A stretch of DNA of 64,000 nt from Enoplolaimus lenunculus (lineage: Eukaryota > Nematoda > Enoplea > Enoplida > Thoracostomopsidae), in NCBI GenBank assembly GCA_030248215.1, contig JASANG010002859.1:186001-250000 (forward strand), in the 5' to 3' direction. Shown here piece by piece: positions 1 through 12,200 of this stretch. Positions within the stretch are counted from its first letter, which is position 1. Each line of letters starts with the position of its first letter. Position numbers and translations under genes: made by a program. A model generated the notes under the pieces. That model saw nothing but the letters and a program-made list of their open reading frames with translations, was not told the DNA's origin and did no database searches.

Positions 1-82
1 AGAAATACAAAGTTTATTTCATTACAAACAGCTTCAGACTACTTAGCTAATAAAAAGTAAATCTAAATATTTTAATTAATAC

Positions 83-210
83 CTCTTATTGACCGAAATC
101 GACCTTGAAAGCCTTCCATTGATTCGTCCGGATCGTACGACCGCATCAGAACGATAAACTGGTTAGTTTGTGATATGTAGCGTTGATTTGGAATTTCGTA
201 GCCACAAAAT
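83..210 (-). CDS. Astacin exon 11: CUB domain, last part
   Basis: FCGYEIPNQRYISQTNQFIV then GFQGRFRS matches the CG..IP....S..N.L.V.F....... GF.A.F half of a CUB domain. It enters in phase 2 but exon 10 leaves in phase 0, so an exon carrying the middle of the domain is missing from this model. A GTATTA donor at 82 shows that more exons follow beyond the window. Confidence 0.8.
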
Positions 211-3200
211 CTAAAAATCTGTCAAGCGTTATATTGATCCCAACGCTTTCGGGTAGTGTGCTCCCCAGGGTAATGCTACTTTTAGGTCTGTAACCGTAGA
301 TTAAACATATTCTTAAGTATTACAAACCTTGCCTAAGCCTGAACCTAAGCAGAAAAATAGCGTAAAATCTAACCCTGATAATTTGGAGTCCCACCCGGAA
401 ATGGGATGACTCTAAAGGTAACACAAGCCGTTCCCCTACAAACAGTTCAAACTACAAAAATTACTGCGGGCTGTTCGCCCCACGTCCAGTTTCTACTACA
501 AAAATTACTGGAATAATGAAATAGGCTTGGACCTTGGGCTTAGGCTTGGGCTTAGCCTTAGACTTTGGAGTTCGAATTTTGGAAACTAATAAAGAGAAAT
601 ATGGTTAGAAAGTTTTCCGTTGTATCAAATTAATACTTGAAATGAGCGAAAGTATGCCAGAATGTTTTTACTAAATTCATAATGGACATGGCCCATGTAA
701 ATATCAGGGCGGAACGTTTTTCTGTGGGACTACAAAGGGCTTTGGCTAAGGTTTAGGCTTAGGCATATGCTTAGGAATATGCTCATTATTACGCTTAGGA
801 AAAGGTTTAGGCTTTGGCTTAGGAATAAACTTATTCTTACGCTTAGGCTTAGGTTTAGGCTTAGAAATAAACTCTTTCTTACGCTTAGCCTTAGGCTTAG
901 GCTTAGGAATAAACTCATTCTTACGCTTTGGCTAAGGCTTAGGCTTAGGCATATGCTTAGGAATATGCTCATTATTACGCTTAGGAAACAGTTTAGGCTA
1001 AGGCTTAGGAATAAACATTCTTACGCTTAGGCTTAGGTTTAGGCTTAGACTTAAAAATAAACTCTTTCTTACGCTTAGGCTTAGGTTTAGGCTTAGGCTT
1101 AAAAATAAACTCTTTCTTACGCTTAGGCTTAGGTTTAGGCTTAGGCTTAAAAATAAACTCTTTCTTACGCTTAGGCTTAGGCGTTGGCTTAGGAATATGC
1201 TCATTATTACGCTTAGGAAAAGGTTTAGGCTTAGGCTTATTAATAAACTTATTCTTACGCTTAGGCTTAGGTTTAGGTTTAGGCTTAGAAATAAACTCTT
1301 ACGCTTAGAATTAGGCTTAGGCTTAGGCTTAGGTTTAGCAATATGCTTATAATACTCTTCCGCCTCACTTTTAACTATATTCTTGCAGCACCATACCTAT
1401 ATATCATAAAGGCGGAAAATTGAGCTTGTCAAAATACAATTATAATTATTAAATTATGCTTAAAAGACTTCTGATTAAAGTTGAAAATCGACTAACTTTG
1501 GCCCAGTATTCATCAGGTTGCCAGCGTATCGTAGTTCAACGTAATTCGCGTAACATAACGGAATTCGACTCGAAATAAACCCAAAAACAGTCCCGTTGAA
1601 TTCAAATTCAATTTTTAGATCATTTGAAGTCTAGAAACCGAACTCAAAAGCAAGTCAAAAAACGGTTCGTTTGAACTTAAAAGCCGCAGGCTAAATTTAC
1701 AATATTTATAAATTTGACCCGTGTATAGAGCAGGGCCGGAACAGTAGTATAAGCATATTCCTTAGCCTAAGCCTAAGCGTAAGCCTAAGCGTATGGATGA
1801 GCATATTCCTAAGCCTAAGCCTAAGCGTGAGCCTAAGCGTATAGATGAGCATATTCCTAAGCCTAAGCCTAAGCCTAAGCGTATATATGAGCATATTCCT
1901 AAGCCTAAGCCTAAGCCTAAGCCTAAGCGTATAGATGAGCATATTCCTAAGCCTAAGCGTAAGCCTAAGCGCATGGATGAGCCTATTCCTAAGCCTAAGC
2001 CTAAGCCTAAGCGTATAGATGAGCATATTCCTAAGCCTAAGCCTAAGCCTAAGCCTAAGCGTATAGATGAGCATATTCCTAAGCCTAAGCCTAACTCTAA
2101 GGCTAAGCGTATGGATGAGCCTATTCGTAAGCCTAAGCGTAAGCCTTAGCCTAAGCAAAAAAATTAGTCTAAAGCTTAAACTGACTCTATTATAGCCCCT
2201 CCAAAAAACGATCCGGCCCTGTTCTATACATGGGCCATAAACTTTATACCTTTATGGGAAGTTTTTGACCGAAATCAGGGGCGTAGCAAAGATTTCATTT
2301 TGCAAGGTTAAATCCTTATTAAACAACACTTTTTGACATCTACGAATTCGGAAGGTTTATATCCTAACGTATGTTACCTGAACTTCTGGACTTTTTACTT
2401 ATTTGTAGACATTTTGTTAGCGAATATATCCCCTCTCTCTCCTTGTATGCGCAACAGCCATTGAAATTTTATGATTACGGTTTAAAATAAGCATCATTTT
2501 CGTGTTAATTTTCAACATTTGTAAAATAATAAAACACATTTTAATGTTTTTTTCGGATAAGATTCGGTTACGGATTTTAACCGGCCAACCGCCACCCTTC
2601 GTTACGGATATATATCCGGTATTGCAACTATCCGTTGAATTAAACGTTTATTTACCTTGTATGAAAAGCTTGAGCGATAATGCAACGTTATACTTTGGAA
2701 TGTTACTTCCAAAATTTAACCACGCTTTAAAGTTTCGAACTCAAATTATTTGGTCCGGGAATCATTTATGCACTACAATTAGGGATAATTGACATTTATG
2801 GACTCTAGTTAGAGTTTAGGGACTCTTTTCGTTTGCGGACTCGTATTAGGGAAACGGACTCCTATTGATTGGGATTCAAAACGGGAACCCCCCTCTTATT
2901 ACCCCCCTCTTATTCAGGTCGCTGCAGTATGTCAGTAAAAGTTTTCTGTTTCAGAGCATACGCTTACCTCTATGACCCACGAACATTCTTGTCCCGCCGG
3001 ATGTTTAACAGGATATCCTGGCGAGTTCACTATTTGCCAATCGGAATTGGCACGAAATTTGCCACCGCACTGAGTTGCTGAAATGTTTAAGAGCCGTTTT
3101 AAATCCACAAAGGACTCGTTGCGAAAACTAGCGATACGATTTCAAGCCGAAAACCTTAACATTAATACACATGAAACATTCATGGCTTGTAGTAGATACG

Positions 3201-6200
3201 CAGAGTAAGAAAATTTTTTCACGATCAAATTTTAGCGGTTTAAACCTTATGACGACATCCGGTATATATGGAAGTCAAAGGTCCGGAATATGAAACCCCT
3301 AGGAATTCGCTGAAAACTGGCTTTTTTATAGATCACGACGCGCTGAATTCAACGGTACCATTTTGAGGTCTGCAAGACCCCTGATTCAAAAGTTGTGGCC
3401 GCCCTTTAAATGTTATTTTCACTATATTAAACATTTATCAACATTAGTTTCATGGAGAAACCTGGCAAAGCTATCATTTACACATATATGAATGGTAGGC
3501 ATTTTGTCATCAAATCTGCTCGTTTGTGCGATACAATTGCAAAAGCCATAAGTTTTGGCTAAAAAGTTAGCAGCGTTGACCTCAGCAATTCGTGGTCTAT
3601 GGTGTACCTACTGTTCATTGTGTTCCAATGGGGTTCACATCGTGTACCTTTGCCAATATAACAGTTAAACCCTTTGTTAACGGATTATTTCCAATATTTT
3701 TCTCAGACATGCATTCAAGCTTAAATTCGAATTAAGAATCTCTCGCGTGGGATACGCTTACCATCACCACTCAGCTATAGAAACATAAGGTTCGAGCTTG
3801 ATGGTGCTATTACTTCTTGTGGAGGTTTTGTACGGCGTATGCAAGTTGTTATACACTGCACATTGCAGTTACACGTACACCGTTTGCGCTAAGTTCCTCA
3901 GAGTCTATTCTGTATGAGAAGGGACTAATATTTTAAAATGTCGAATGTAAAGTTTTACAGAAATTCACTTTTGAATATGAAACTTACACGGCCCATGGTC
4001 AGTATTAAGAATAAGTTTAAGATTTATTCATTATAATCATTCCGGCTCATGTCACTTTTAGGGTCGTCCCGGTTTCTGTTGGGTCTGTAAAAGAGTAGAC
4101 TTACATTGTAGATTACATTTTTCTTGCTTAGGATTAGGCTTAGCGTTAAGCTTAGGCTTAGCAATACGCTTTTACATCGCTTAGGCTTAGGCTTAGGAAT
4201 ACGCTTTTAAAACGCTTAGGCTTAGGAATAGGCGTAGGAATACGCTTTTACAACGCTTAGGCTTGGGAGTACGCTTAATCTACTGTTACGGCCGCAAAAG
4301 TAACATTGGTCATCATTCCAGAACGGCCCTACTTTGTACCATACTGCCAATTAAGTGGTCGATTTGTTATCAAATATAGGCAGATAGAAATAATACAGCT
4401 TCATTTCGCTAGCGGCAGCTGCTCGAAAATGCGATATGCAGGTCCGATTTATATTTTGGCTACTTACGTTTTCCTGGTTTTACCATTTCGCATGTTGCTC
4501 CGTCGTACGGTTCCGGACAAATACACCGGTCACAGCGTTTCGGATGCGGATATCCGCCGTTCTTGCAACCAGCTGTTTTGATTGGACATTCATCTGTCAT
4601 AAATTGTAAGAAATGTTCACATAATTAACAAAATTTCACTTTATCTTTGGAACAGATTTGATTATTACACTGTAAAAAATGGGAAGTCAAATTGACTCTC
4701 TCGGAAATAGGCTTTTCCTGACCACACAAACTGAGTCAAAATGCGACTCCGCCAGAGTCAAATTCGATTCACTCAGCGATTTAGTGAATCGAATTAGACT
4801 CTGGCGGAGTCGAATTTGACTCAGTTTGTGTAGTCAGGAAAAGCCTATTTCCCAGAGAGTCAATTTGACTCCCCGTTTTTTGCAGTGTAATAATTATTAC
4901 AACTCTTGCTTGTATATAGCAAATTTACTATCTCAGCAATGATAAGTAACTAAATTCAGAGCCCATATTCTCAAATGCGTACAGCACCTATCATCAGTTA
5001 ACGATAGGTTTTCAAACAGACGAACATCTGCAATTGTAGATCTCAAAATTGGTACAGAAGTAGGGCAAATCAAACGCGAACAATGTGCTGCATTTCGAAC
5101 CTCACCATGCGCTGGTTCTAAAGTTACAGGACCTATCATCAACTGGTGATGGGTGCTACACAAATTTGAAAATACGGGTGCAGAATCCTTAATGTATCCT
5201 ATATTGAATTCCTTACTGTAAGGTGCACTCGTTTTCAATTTAGGTTAATAGACGTTATCTTAAACTCATGTCTAATAGATTCCAAATATTTATTGTCAAC
5301 ATGAAATACAGCAGAATATGCCAACCACCTTCAGCTACAAAGTTGAGCCACATATTTAATCTGGAACGTCCCACATACGTATTTTGGGCAATTTATACAG
5401 CATGATTATTGAAACAATTCAGACAAAACATTAAAATTCTATGGAAAAAATACTTTATTTTTGAGTGATTTTGTGGGTGTTTTCGTAATCCTAAGTGACA
5501 GAAAGTGTAAGAATGACATAAATGAATTTCCTGAATAAACAGAATGTTTTAGTGCTCCAGGAATCTATTCGCTTTAAAAATGGTATATACACGATTCAAA
5601 AACATGGTTAAATTGCGCAGTTTTTTTATTAATATTAACCCTTTCTCACATGAATATTGTCAATTTCACATGAGATGTAATTTCAAGGTGAGATTCGAAC
5701 TCCAGCCTCACGAGTGGGAGGCGTTTACGATGACCACTGAGTTATAGGAGCTTGACGCTATAGCCCGAGGGGGCTATCACGTCTTGTGGAGATTGTGTAC
5801 TGCGCATATATGTTAGAAATGTTAAACACTGCTCACAGTGTGTGTATTGCTCGTACATTACTGTATTTAGTTGCTCATAGTAGACTCTATGAGTGAGAGG
5901 GTTAATGCATCGGAATCTCTCAAACTGGCTTTTTTAATTACCCATACCGCCTTTCAACATCAACGATCCTAAATGTTTTACCTTTGCAATAAGCTTTATT
6001 GATTGATAATACGTCATAAAATGTTGGTCCTTGTAGCCTGCCTCCGATCGTTGCCAAATAAGCGAGATCTTTTGGAACTAGCGTATAATCACGCCACGCA
6101 AATGTCTAGAAAATTACATCAACATTTATAGTTCAACTTATGCCGTTTATCCAAGTTAGACTTATAAGATTTCCGCGGCCATAGCCTTACACTTCAAAAA

Positions 6201-9200
6201 ATGGTCAGAGTCAAATTGACTTTCTTCGAAATAGGCTCTACGGGACTACACAAATTGAGTCAAATTGGAGTCCACCTGAGTTAAATTAGTTAATTTCACT
6301 CACCATTTTTTGCAGCGTATTTGAATACAGCTTATTACCAGCCGACTCATAGATTTGCTACCATTCGAAGCCAAATAGTGTCTAATATTTCGTACAACAT
6401 CCTATATTTTCTATCAAGAAATATAAACATCAAAGCATGAACAGCATGGCCCATGAATACAACAGGGCCGGAACAGTAGTATAAGCATAATCCTGAGCGT
6501 AAGCCTAAGCGTATGGATTAGCCTATTTCTAAGCCTAAGCCTAAGCATAAGCAAAAAAATTAGTCTAAAGCTTAAACTGACTCTATTATAGCCCCTCCGG
6601 AAAACGATCCGGAATTGTTCTATACAACGGCCAACAGCATTGACGTAAACATTGCAAACAATGAAAAGTTGAACAGCGAAACGCTGTAATGCATCGTCCA
6701 CTTTATAAGACGTACGCTGTGTGGATTTTTGCATCGTCAATTGACGTCTACTTTTGCTATTGACAGAACAGTAGATGGCCAGTGTATTTCAGAAAAATTT
6801 ATCATTAAAATTATTAATTCAATTGACAGCTGCGGTTATGCAACAAACAGTAGTTGTAAACAGTGTGTTTTGTTTATAAAGAATTGGCTATACTAAAGCT
6901 AACTGCGAAACAGCGAATGCCAATTGCCTTGATATGAAAATCCCCTAACCGTTCATACCTCTATTCAGATGAACTAGAAGCTGTAAGTACTATTCATATA
7001 AACGGACAGCTTACTGTCAATGGCACTAATTTCATAAACAGTAGCTGTCAATTGCGCTACTTTCGTAGACAGTAGCTGTCAATTGCGCTACTTACGTAGA
7101 CAGTAGCTGTCAATTGCTCTACTTTCGTAGACAGTAGCTGTCAATTGCCCTACTTTCGTAGACAGTAGCACGTTAACTGTGGACGTAGCTGCCTGATTAC
7201 TAAGCATAAACCTAAGCGTAATCTTTTTGGCTAAGCAGCAGGCAAAAGTAAATCAAGGTTAATTTTTGTAATGCGTCCAAAGTTTAGCTTGTTACGTACC
7301 ATTTTGAGAAAAAAATTGCCGACATTTCGTATTAACAAAATCTTGAAAATCTGTGGTAAAATTAAGAGAGCATAACCATATAAATTACTGACAATTGACA
7401 AAGTAAATTCGGAAGTTGGTCCTTTCGGACAATTACAAATACTGCAAATACTGCACCAGCTAAACTCTGATCAAGTGCCCACGCTTATCTCACTTAAACA
7501 TCAGTACATCATTTAAAAACTTCATTGCAGCTACACCATGTTTTTGTTTGTTTCATTTGTTCACATAACGTTTAGCATTTTGTATACTGGTTATTGTTTA
7601 ACTAGGCGGTTTATACATGGAAGCCCTGCGGCGGATCTAGAAATTTCTGATGTATTGGCAGGCTGGCTGTTTACAAAAAATTCTGAGGAAAAAACACTGT
7701 TACGTATAGTATGGTTGCAGTAGTACGGTAAAGCAGGACATGCAGCATTTAAATGTGTCGTGTGGCAGGGGGCCGAAAGGCTACACTTGCTATTTCTACA
7801 ACAACTATAGGGCCAACCCAAGGGCGTGAAGCTGCACCATTTTTGTACATATGTATCTACCGGTGCCCATGATTAGATCTCACAATTTAACTAATGGCGG
7901 CGCCTGCTTGTAAACAACTTCCTAGTTGGCAGTTTATTATTCGTTGCTGTGTATTAAAACACCGATCACTTTCTTTTATGCTTCTATGGTGGCTTAAGCT
8001 TGCGGAACACATGTCAATCGGTCGCTTGTACCTTAACTGGTTGAGCACGGAAATCATCAGCTGAAACTTTAATTCATATTAAAAGGACTTTTATAGTGGT
8101 GTACGGAGCAATTTTGATTGGGTGCCGCATTCTTTCAGGCCTGTGCATTAGGTTTCCATCTGAAAGTAAACTTGGAGCCCTTCGGCAGAGACGTATCTAT
8201 GTTATTGGTGGAATATATAAGGTGGCTGCGATCTTTTGCATTGAAATTGTTGTCGGTAGCGTTGACGCTTGCGGTACATTTTATATGTTACAAGTAGTTG
8301 TATATGGAACGGCAAAATTTAACAGTAGATGCTTTCCGATAAACTATCGTGAAGGCCTAGCTGTAAATTGTATTGAACACGTAATCATTATCTACATTTA
8401 CCGTCTAAAATATGGCTACTCTAACCGTAAATTGAAACAAATACTCAGATGGCAGTTGTTGAGCAGACGGCTTTGCAAATACCGCAAGTGTAGCTACTTC
8501 GGTTTATGAGATACCCCATTTACAACTACTATCATAAATTTTAAGCTGAAAATATTCAGAAATGAAATTTGTGAATGTTAAAACGGTATCGACAGCTTCT
8601 ATTAAAACAAGCAATGAGATGCCGTCAACGAAACAAACGACGGCAAGCGTCAATTGACGATGCAAAAATCCACACAGCGTACGCGTCATAAAGTGGACGA
8701 TGCATAATATTGAAACACTTTGTGTTCAAACTTATTAAAAAATATATTCACCAGATTTCGACTCATATTCAGTGCAGTTGTGCCTTGCTGAAACCGTAAA
8801 TTTCAAACTTCAACCGTAAATTTCAAGCTTCAACCATAAATTTCAAACTTCAACCCTAAATTTCAAGCTTCAACCATAAATTTCAAACTTCAACCATAAA
8901 TTTCAAACTTCAACCGTAAATTTCCAGCTTCAACAAATATGGCTATCGACCTGTATTTTCCATTCATTGAAAATATACTTTTAAACCACATTTCAACCAT
9001 TGGTCTGGTGCGTCACAAATTGCAAGCTTGAAAATCTATTTTTACCTTAGCGTTGTAATGCATCACTGAACCGTAATCATACGGCACTTCTTCGGTTTCA
9101 CACGTACTGCAGCGATCAAAATTTGACAGTTTGCGTTCGTCAATATTTTGCCAGTTGATTGTGACAAAATTTTTACGATCAGGCCGCGCTTGTTCATGAA

Positions 9201-12200
9201 CGAGACCAAGCGCGTGACCAATTTCGTGCGCCATGACACCAAACTAAAATAAAAAACCAACACAGGGGGTTTCGATGGGGCTTCAACAAGCGCCAGTGAC
9301 ACAAGACTGTCCAGTCGCTCGCTCTCGAACTTGAAACGCCTGTTTGTAATGGATTTTAGACAGCGTTTGATATGATGACAAATTTATTTAGCTATTATCA
9401 TTACTAGTCGTCCAACTTTGCGCAATGCGCAAACGCGTTAGCGAATAATACATAAAAGGATGTATGCAGATTTTCTAATTTATAGGACAATCGCGTCTAC
9501 GTATGTGCTATTATATAATTGTTAACAAATATTATTGAAACTTGCCGAAAATACGTATGTGGGACCTTCCGGATTTAATATATAGATTAGCCTGTCAGGG
9601 CCGTAGTTGCGTGGTACTTAGGATACTATAGGCTCATGGATGTGGTACGAATTTCGGAAGCGGTGTTACGTTCTATAAAAACTTCAAGAAGGTTGCTAGT
9701 ACAGAAAACGGATACGGTGTCTAAAGCACCTGTACAAAAATCTCATAAGGGGATGATGACACCTGAACCCCGCCTGACTACGCTTTTATACTGGCTTAAA
9801 CTTTGCCATGTTATTTTTTCATAGAATATTTTTTAAATTCCTACTATGATTTTTTTTGCGAAAATTACTATGCTAATTTTTGGTAATTGTTAACCTAAGA
9901 CGACGTTGTATGATTTAAATTCGAAGCCAAAACATAAGCTATTTTTATTCAAAAAAATAAAACACAGGCTCTTACTCTCTCGCAATTTGCACCAACGTGG
10001 ATTGGCTGGGGCCCTCCGATTCTTCCTTCATAGGATGCACACCTGAAACAATAATACTTGGATTTCATATTAATATAAAATATACTAATCAGGGTGTAAA
10101 CCGGATATCCGTTGTTGTTTGCGAGCAAATTCGATATCTGTTTTCGTTTTTGTTTCCGGTATACAAATACTGGAAATTCCATTGGTTTTGCCCATATACA
10201 GAACAGGGCCGGAACAGTAGTAGTACAAGTATATTCCTCAAATCATTGAAAAACTTTTATATAATTTTTCAATACAAATACCGGCAAATGTTACTTTTAG
10301 GGGCGTAAAAGTAGATTAAGCGTATTCCTAAGCCTAAGCCTAAGCAAAAATTGTAATCTAGAATCTAGACCCACTCTTTTATAGACCCACCAGAAACCTT
10401 TATGCCCGTAAAAGTAACATGGACCCAAATACCTATGTCTGCATTTGTTCGATTTGGTATAAAATAGCGAAATTTACCCAAAATTTAAAGAAAATTATTG
10501 TAAAATTTAAAAAACTTTGTATTCATCATTGCATGCTGCAATTGTGTTGACAGAAAAGTATTATTTTTAAACTTTTTATTCTTAAACATCTGTATTGTAT
10601 TCTGTTGTTTTTGTTATTTTTACTATCCGTTTTACACCATAACATTTTTTACAACCAATTTGCCGTCTTAAGCATGCGAAGCTTATTTCAAATATGAAAA
10701 GCATAGTACATTGTGACTTAGGCTATAAACTTTTATTTAAATTTCGAAACCTAAAACATAAACTGGCCCATGTATAGAACAGGGCCGGATCGTTTTCCGG
10801 CGTTGCTGTAATAGAGTCAGTTTAAGCTTTAGACTAACTTTTTGTTTAGGCTTAGGCTTAGGCTTAGAACTAAGATCATCCTTACGCTTAGTCTTAGGCT
10901 TATGCTTAGGAATATACATATACTATACTGTTGCGGCCCTGTTCTATAGATCGGCCGATAAGCTCAAACTGTCAAAAAAATGTTGATGGCATAGCAACAG
11001 CGATATTTTGTACCCTGGCTGCTTATCAAAAATAATGAAATCATCAGGCGCTAGCGAAATGTTTGCAATTTGACGAAAAACAAGACACGTGAACGCTTGC
11101 CAGAAGTTGATCGCGTCTTGGACGGTCGCTGTTGTCAAATCGTGCGATCCTGTGGAAAAATATAATACGATTTTCAAGCAAACAACAGAGTTTAATTCGA
11201 TTGAACGTTTGTGTAAATATTTGATCGCTACATAAAACGAATGTTGCGTTCTCCGAAGGATTGAAGACTACGACCATATTCTCAAACGGGCCCTTGTATA
11301 GAACAGGGCCGGAACAGTAGTATAAGCATATTCCTAAGCCTAAGCCTAAGCCAAATCCTAAGCCTAAGCCTAAGCGTATGAATGAGCCTATTCCTAAGCC
11401 TAAGCCTAAGCGTATGAATGAGCCATTCCTAAGCCTAAAGCCTAAGCCTAAGCGTATGGATGAGCCTATTTCTATCCCTAAACCTAAGTCTAAGCCTAAG
11501 CGTATGGATGAGCCAATCCCTATGCCTAAGCCTGTGCCTAAGCCTAAGCGTATGGATGAGCCTATTCCTAAGCCTAAGCCTAAGCCTAAACCTAAGCGTA
11601 AGCCTAAGCGTATGGATGAGCCTATTCCTAAGCCTAAGCCTAAGCCTAAACCTAAGCCTAAGCGTATGGATGAGCCTATTCCTAAGCCTAAGCCTAAGCA
11701 TAAGCCTATAAGCAAAAAATGAGTCTAAAGCTTAAACTGACTTTATTATAGCCCCTCCAGAAAACGATCCGGCGCCGTTCTATACATGGGCCCTCAAATG
11801 TGTGTGTGACACCTATTGTCAATAGTCATAGGCCAACAAACAGTTGCAGCAAATCAAATAGTGCCAAATTTCAAACCTCATTATTCAGTGCTTCACAAGC
11901 TACAAGATTTATCATCAACTGGTGATAGGAGTTACTCATGCTTGAAAATACAGACCCAATCGGTTTTTATAGTTCAGTTACACTGGGATACCACAAGGAA
12001 TTTAGGTTAAATCAAATAGGTTCGTCTGGTAGTCAGGCATGATTTCAGGACCTGCTCGGTACGTTTATATATTGAGCATTTGTTTTTGTGTTTGTTTTAT
12101 TATTGCTAAGGTTGTTTACTATATTTCCATCGCTATAAACCGGAGCGTCATGAAGCCACTTGGCAACACCTCGGACCACCTTTTCGATCCATTGTGCCAT

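Noticed and set aside
690-1372. Reading the TTAGGC arrays as a true chromosome end or a fusion scar
   Set aside because: Arrays are short, interrupted, in both orientations, and sit inside elements with 8-bp target duplications.
1793-2149. Long open frames of Lys-Pro repeats (also 11378-11722 and 60939-61481) and their Leu/Arg shadows
   Set aside because: The hexamer and its 24-base spacers are multiples of three, so every frame stays open through the array. They lie inside transposons with target duplications and have no splice sites or conserved unique region.
4306-4581. Plus-strand frame opposite the EGF exon
   Set aside because: Shadow of the astacin EGF exon, which is clearly coding on the minus strand.
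8096-8509. 137-codon open frame on the plus strand
   Set aside because: Lies in an astacin intron within repeat-like DNA, no domain or motif recognised, and no splice support. Compatible with chance.
8792-8934. CRISPR-like appearance of the 20-bp repeats
   Set aside because: Repeats are head-to-tail with no spacers, in a eukaryotic intron.
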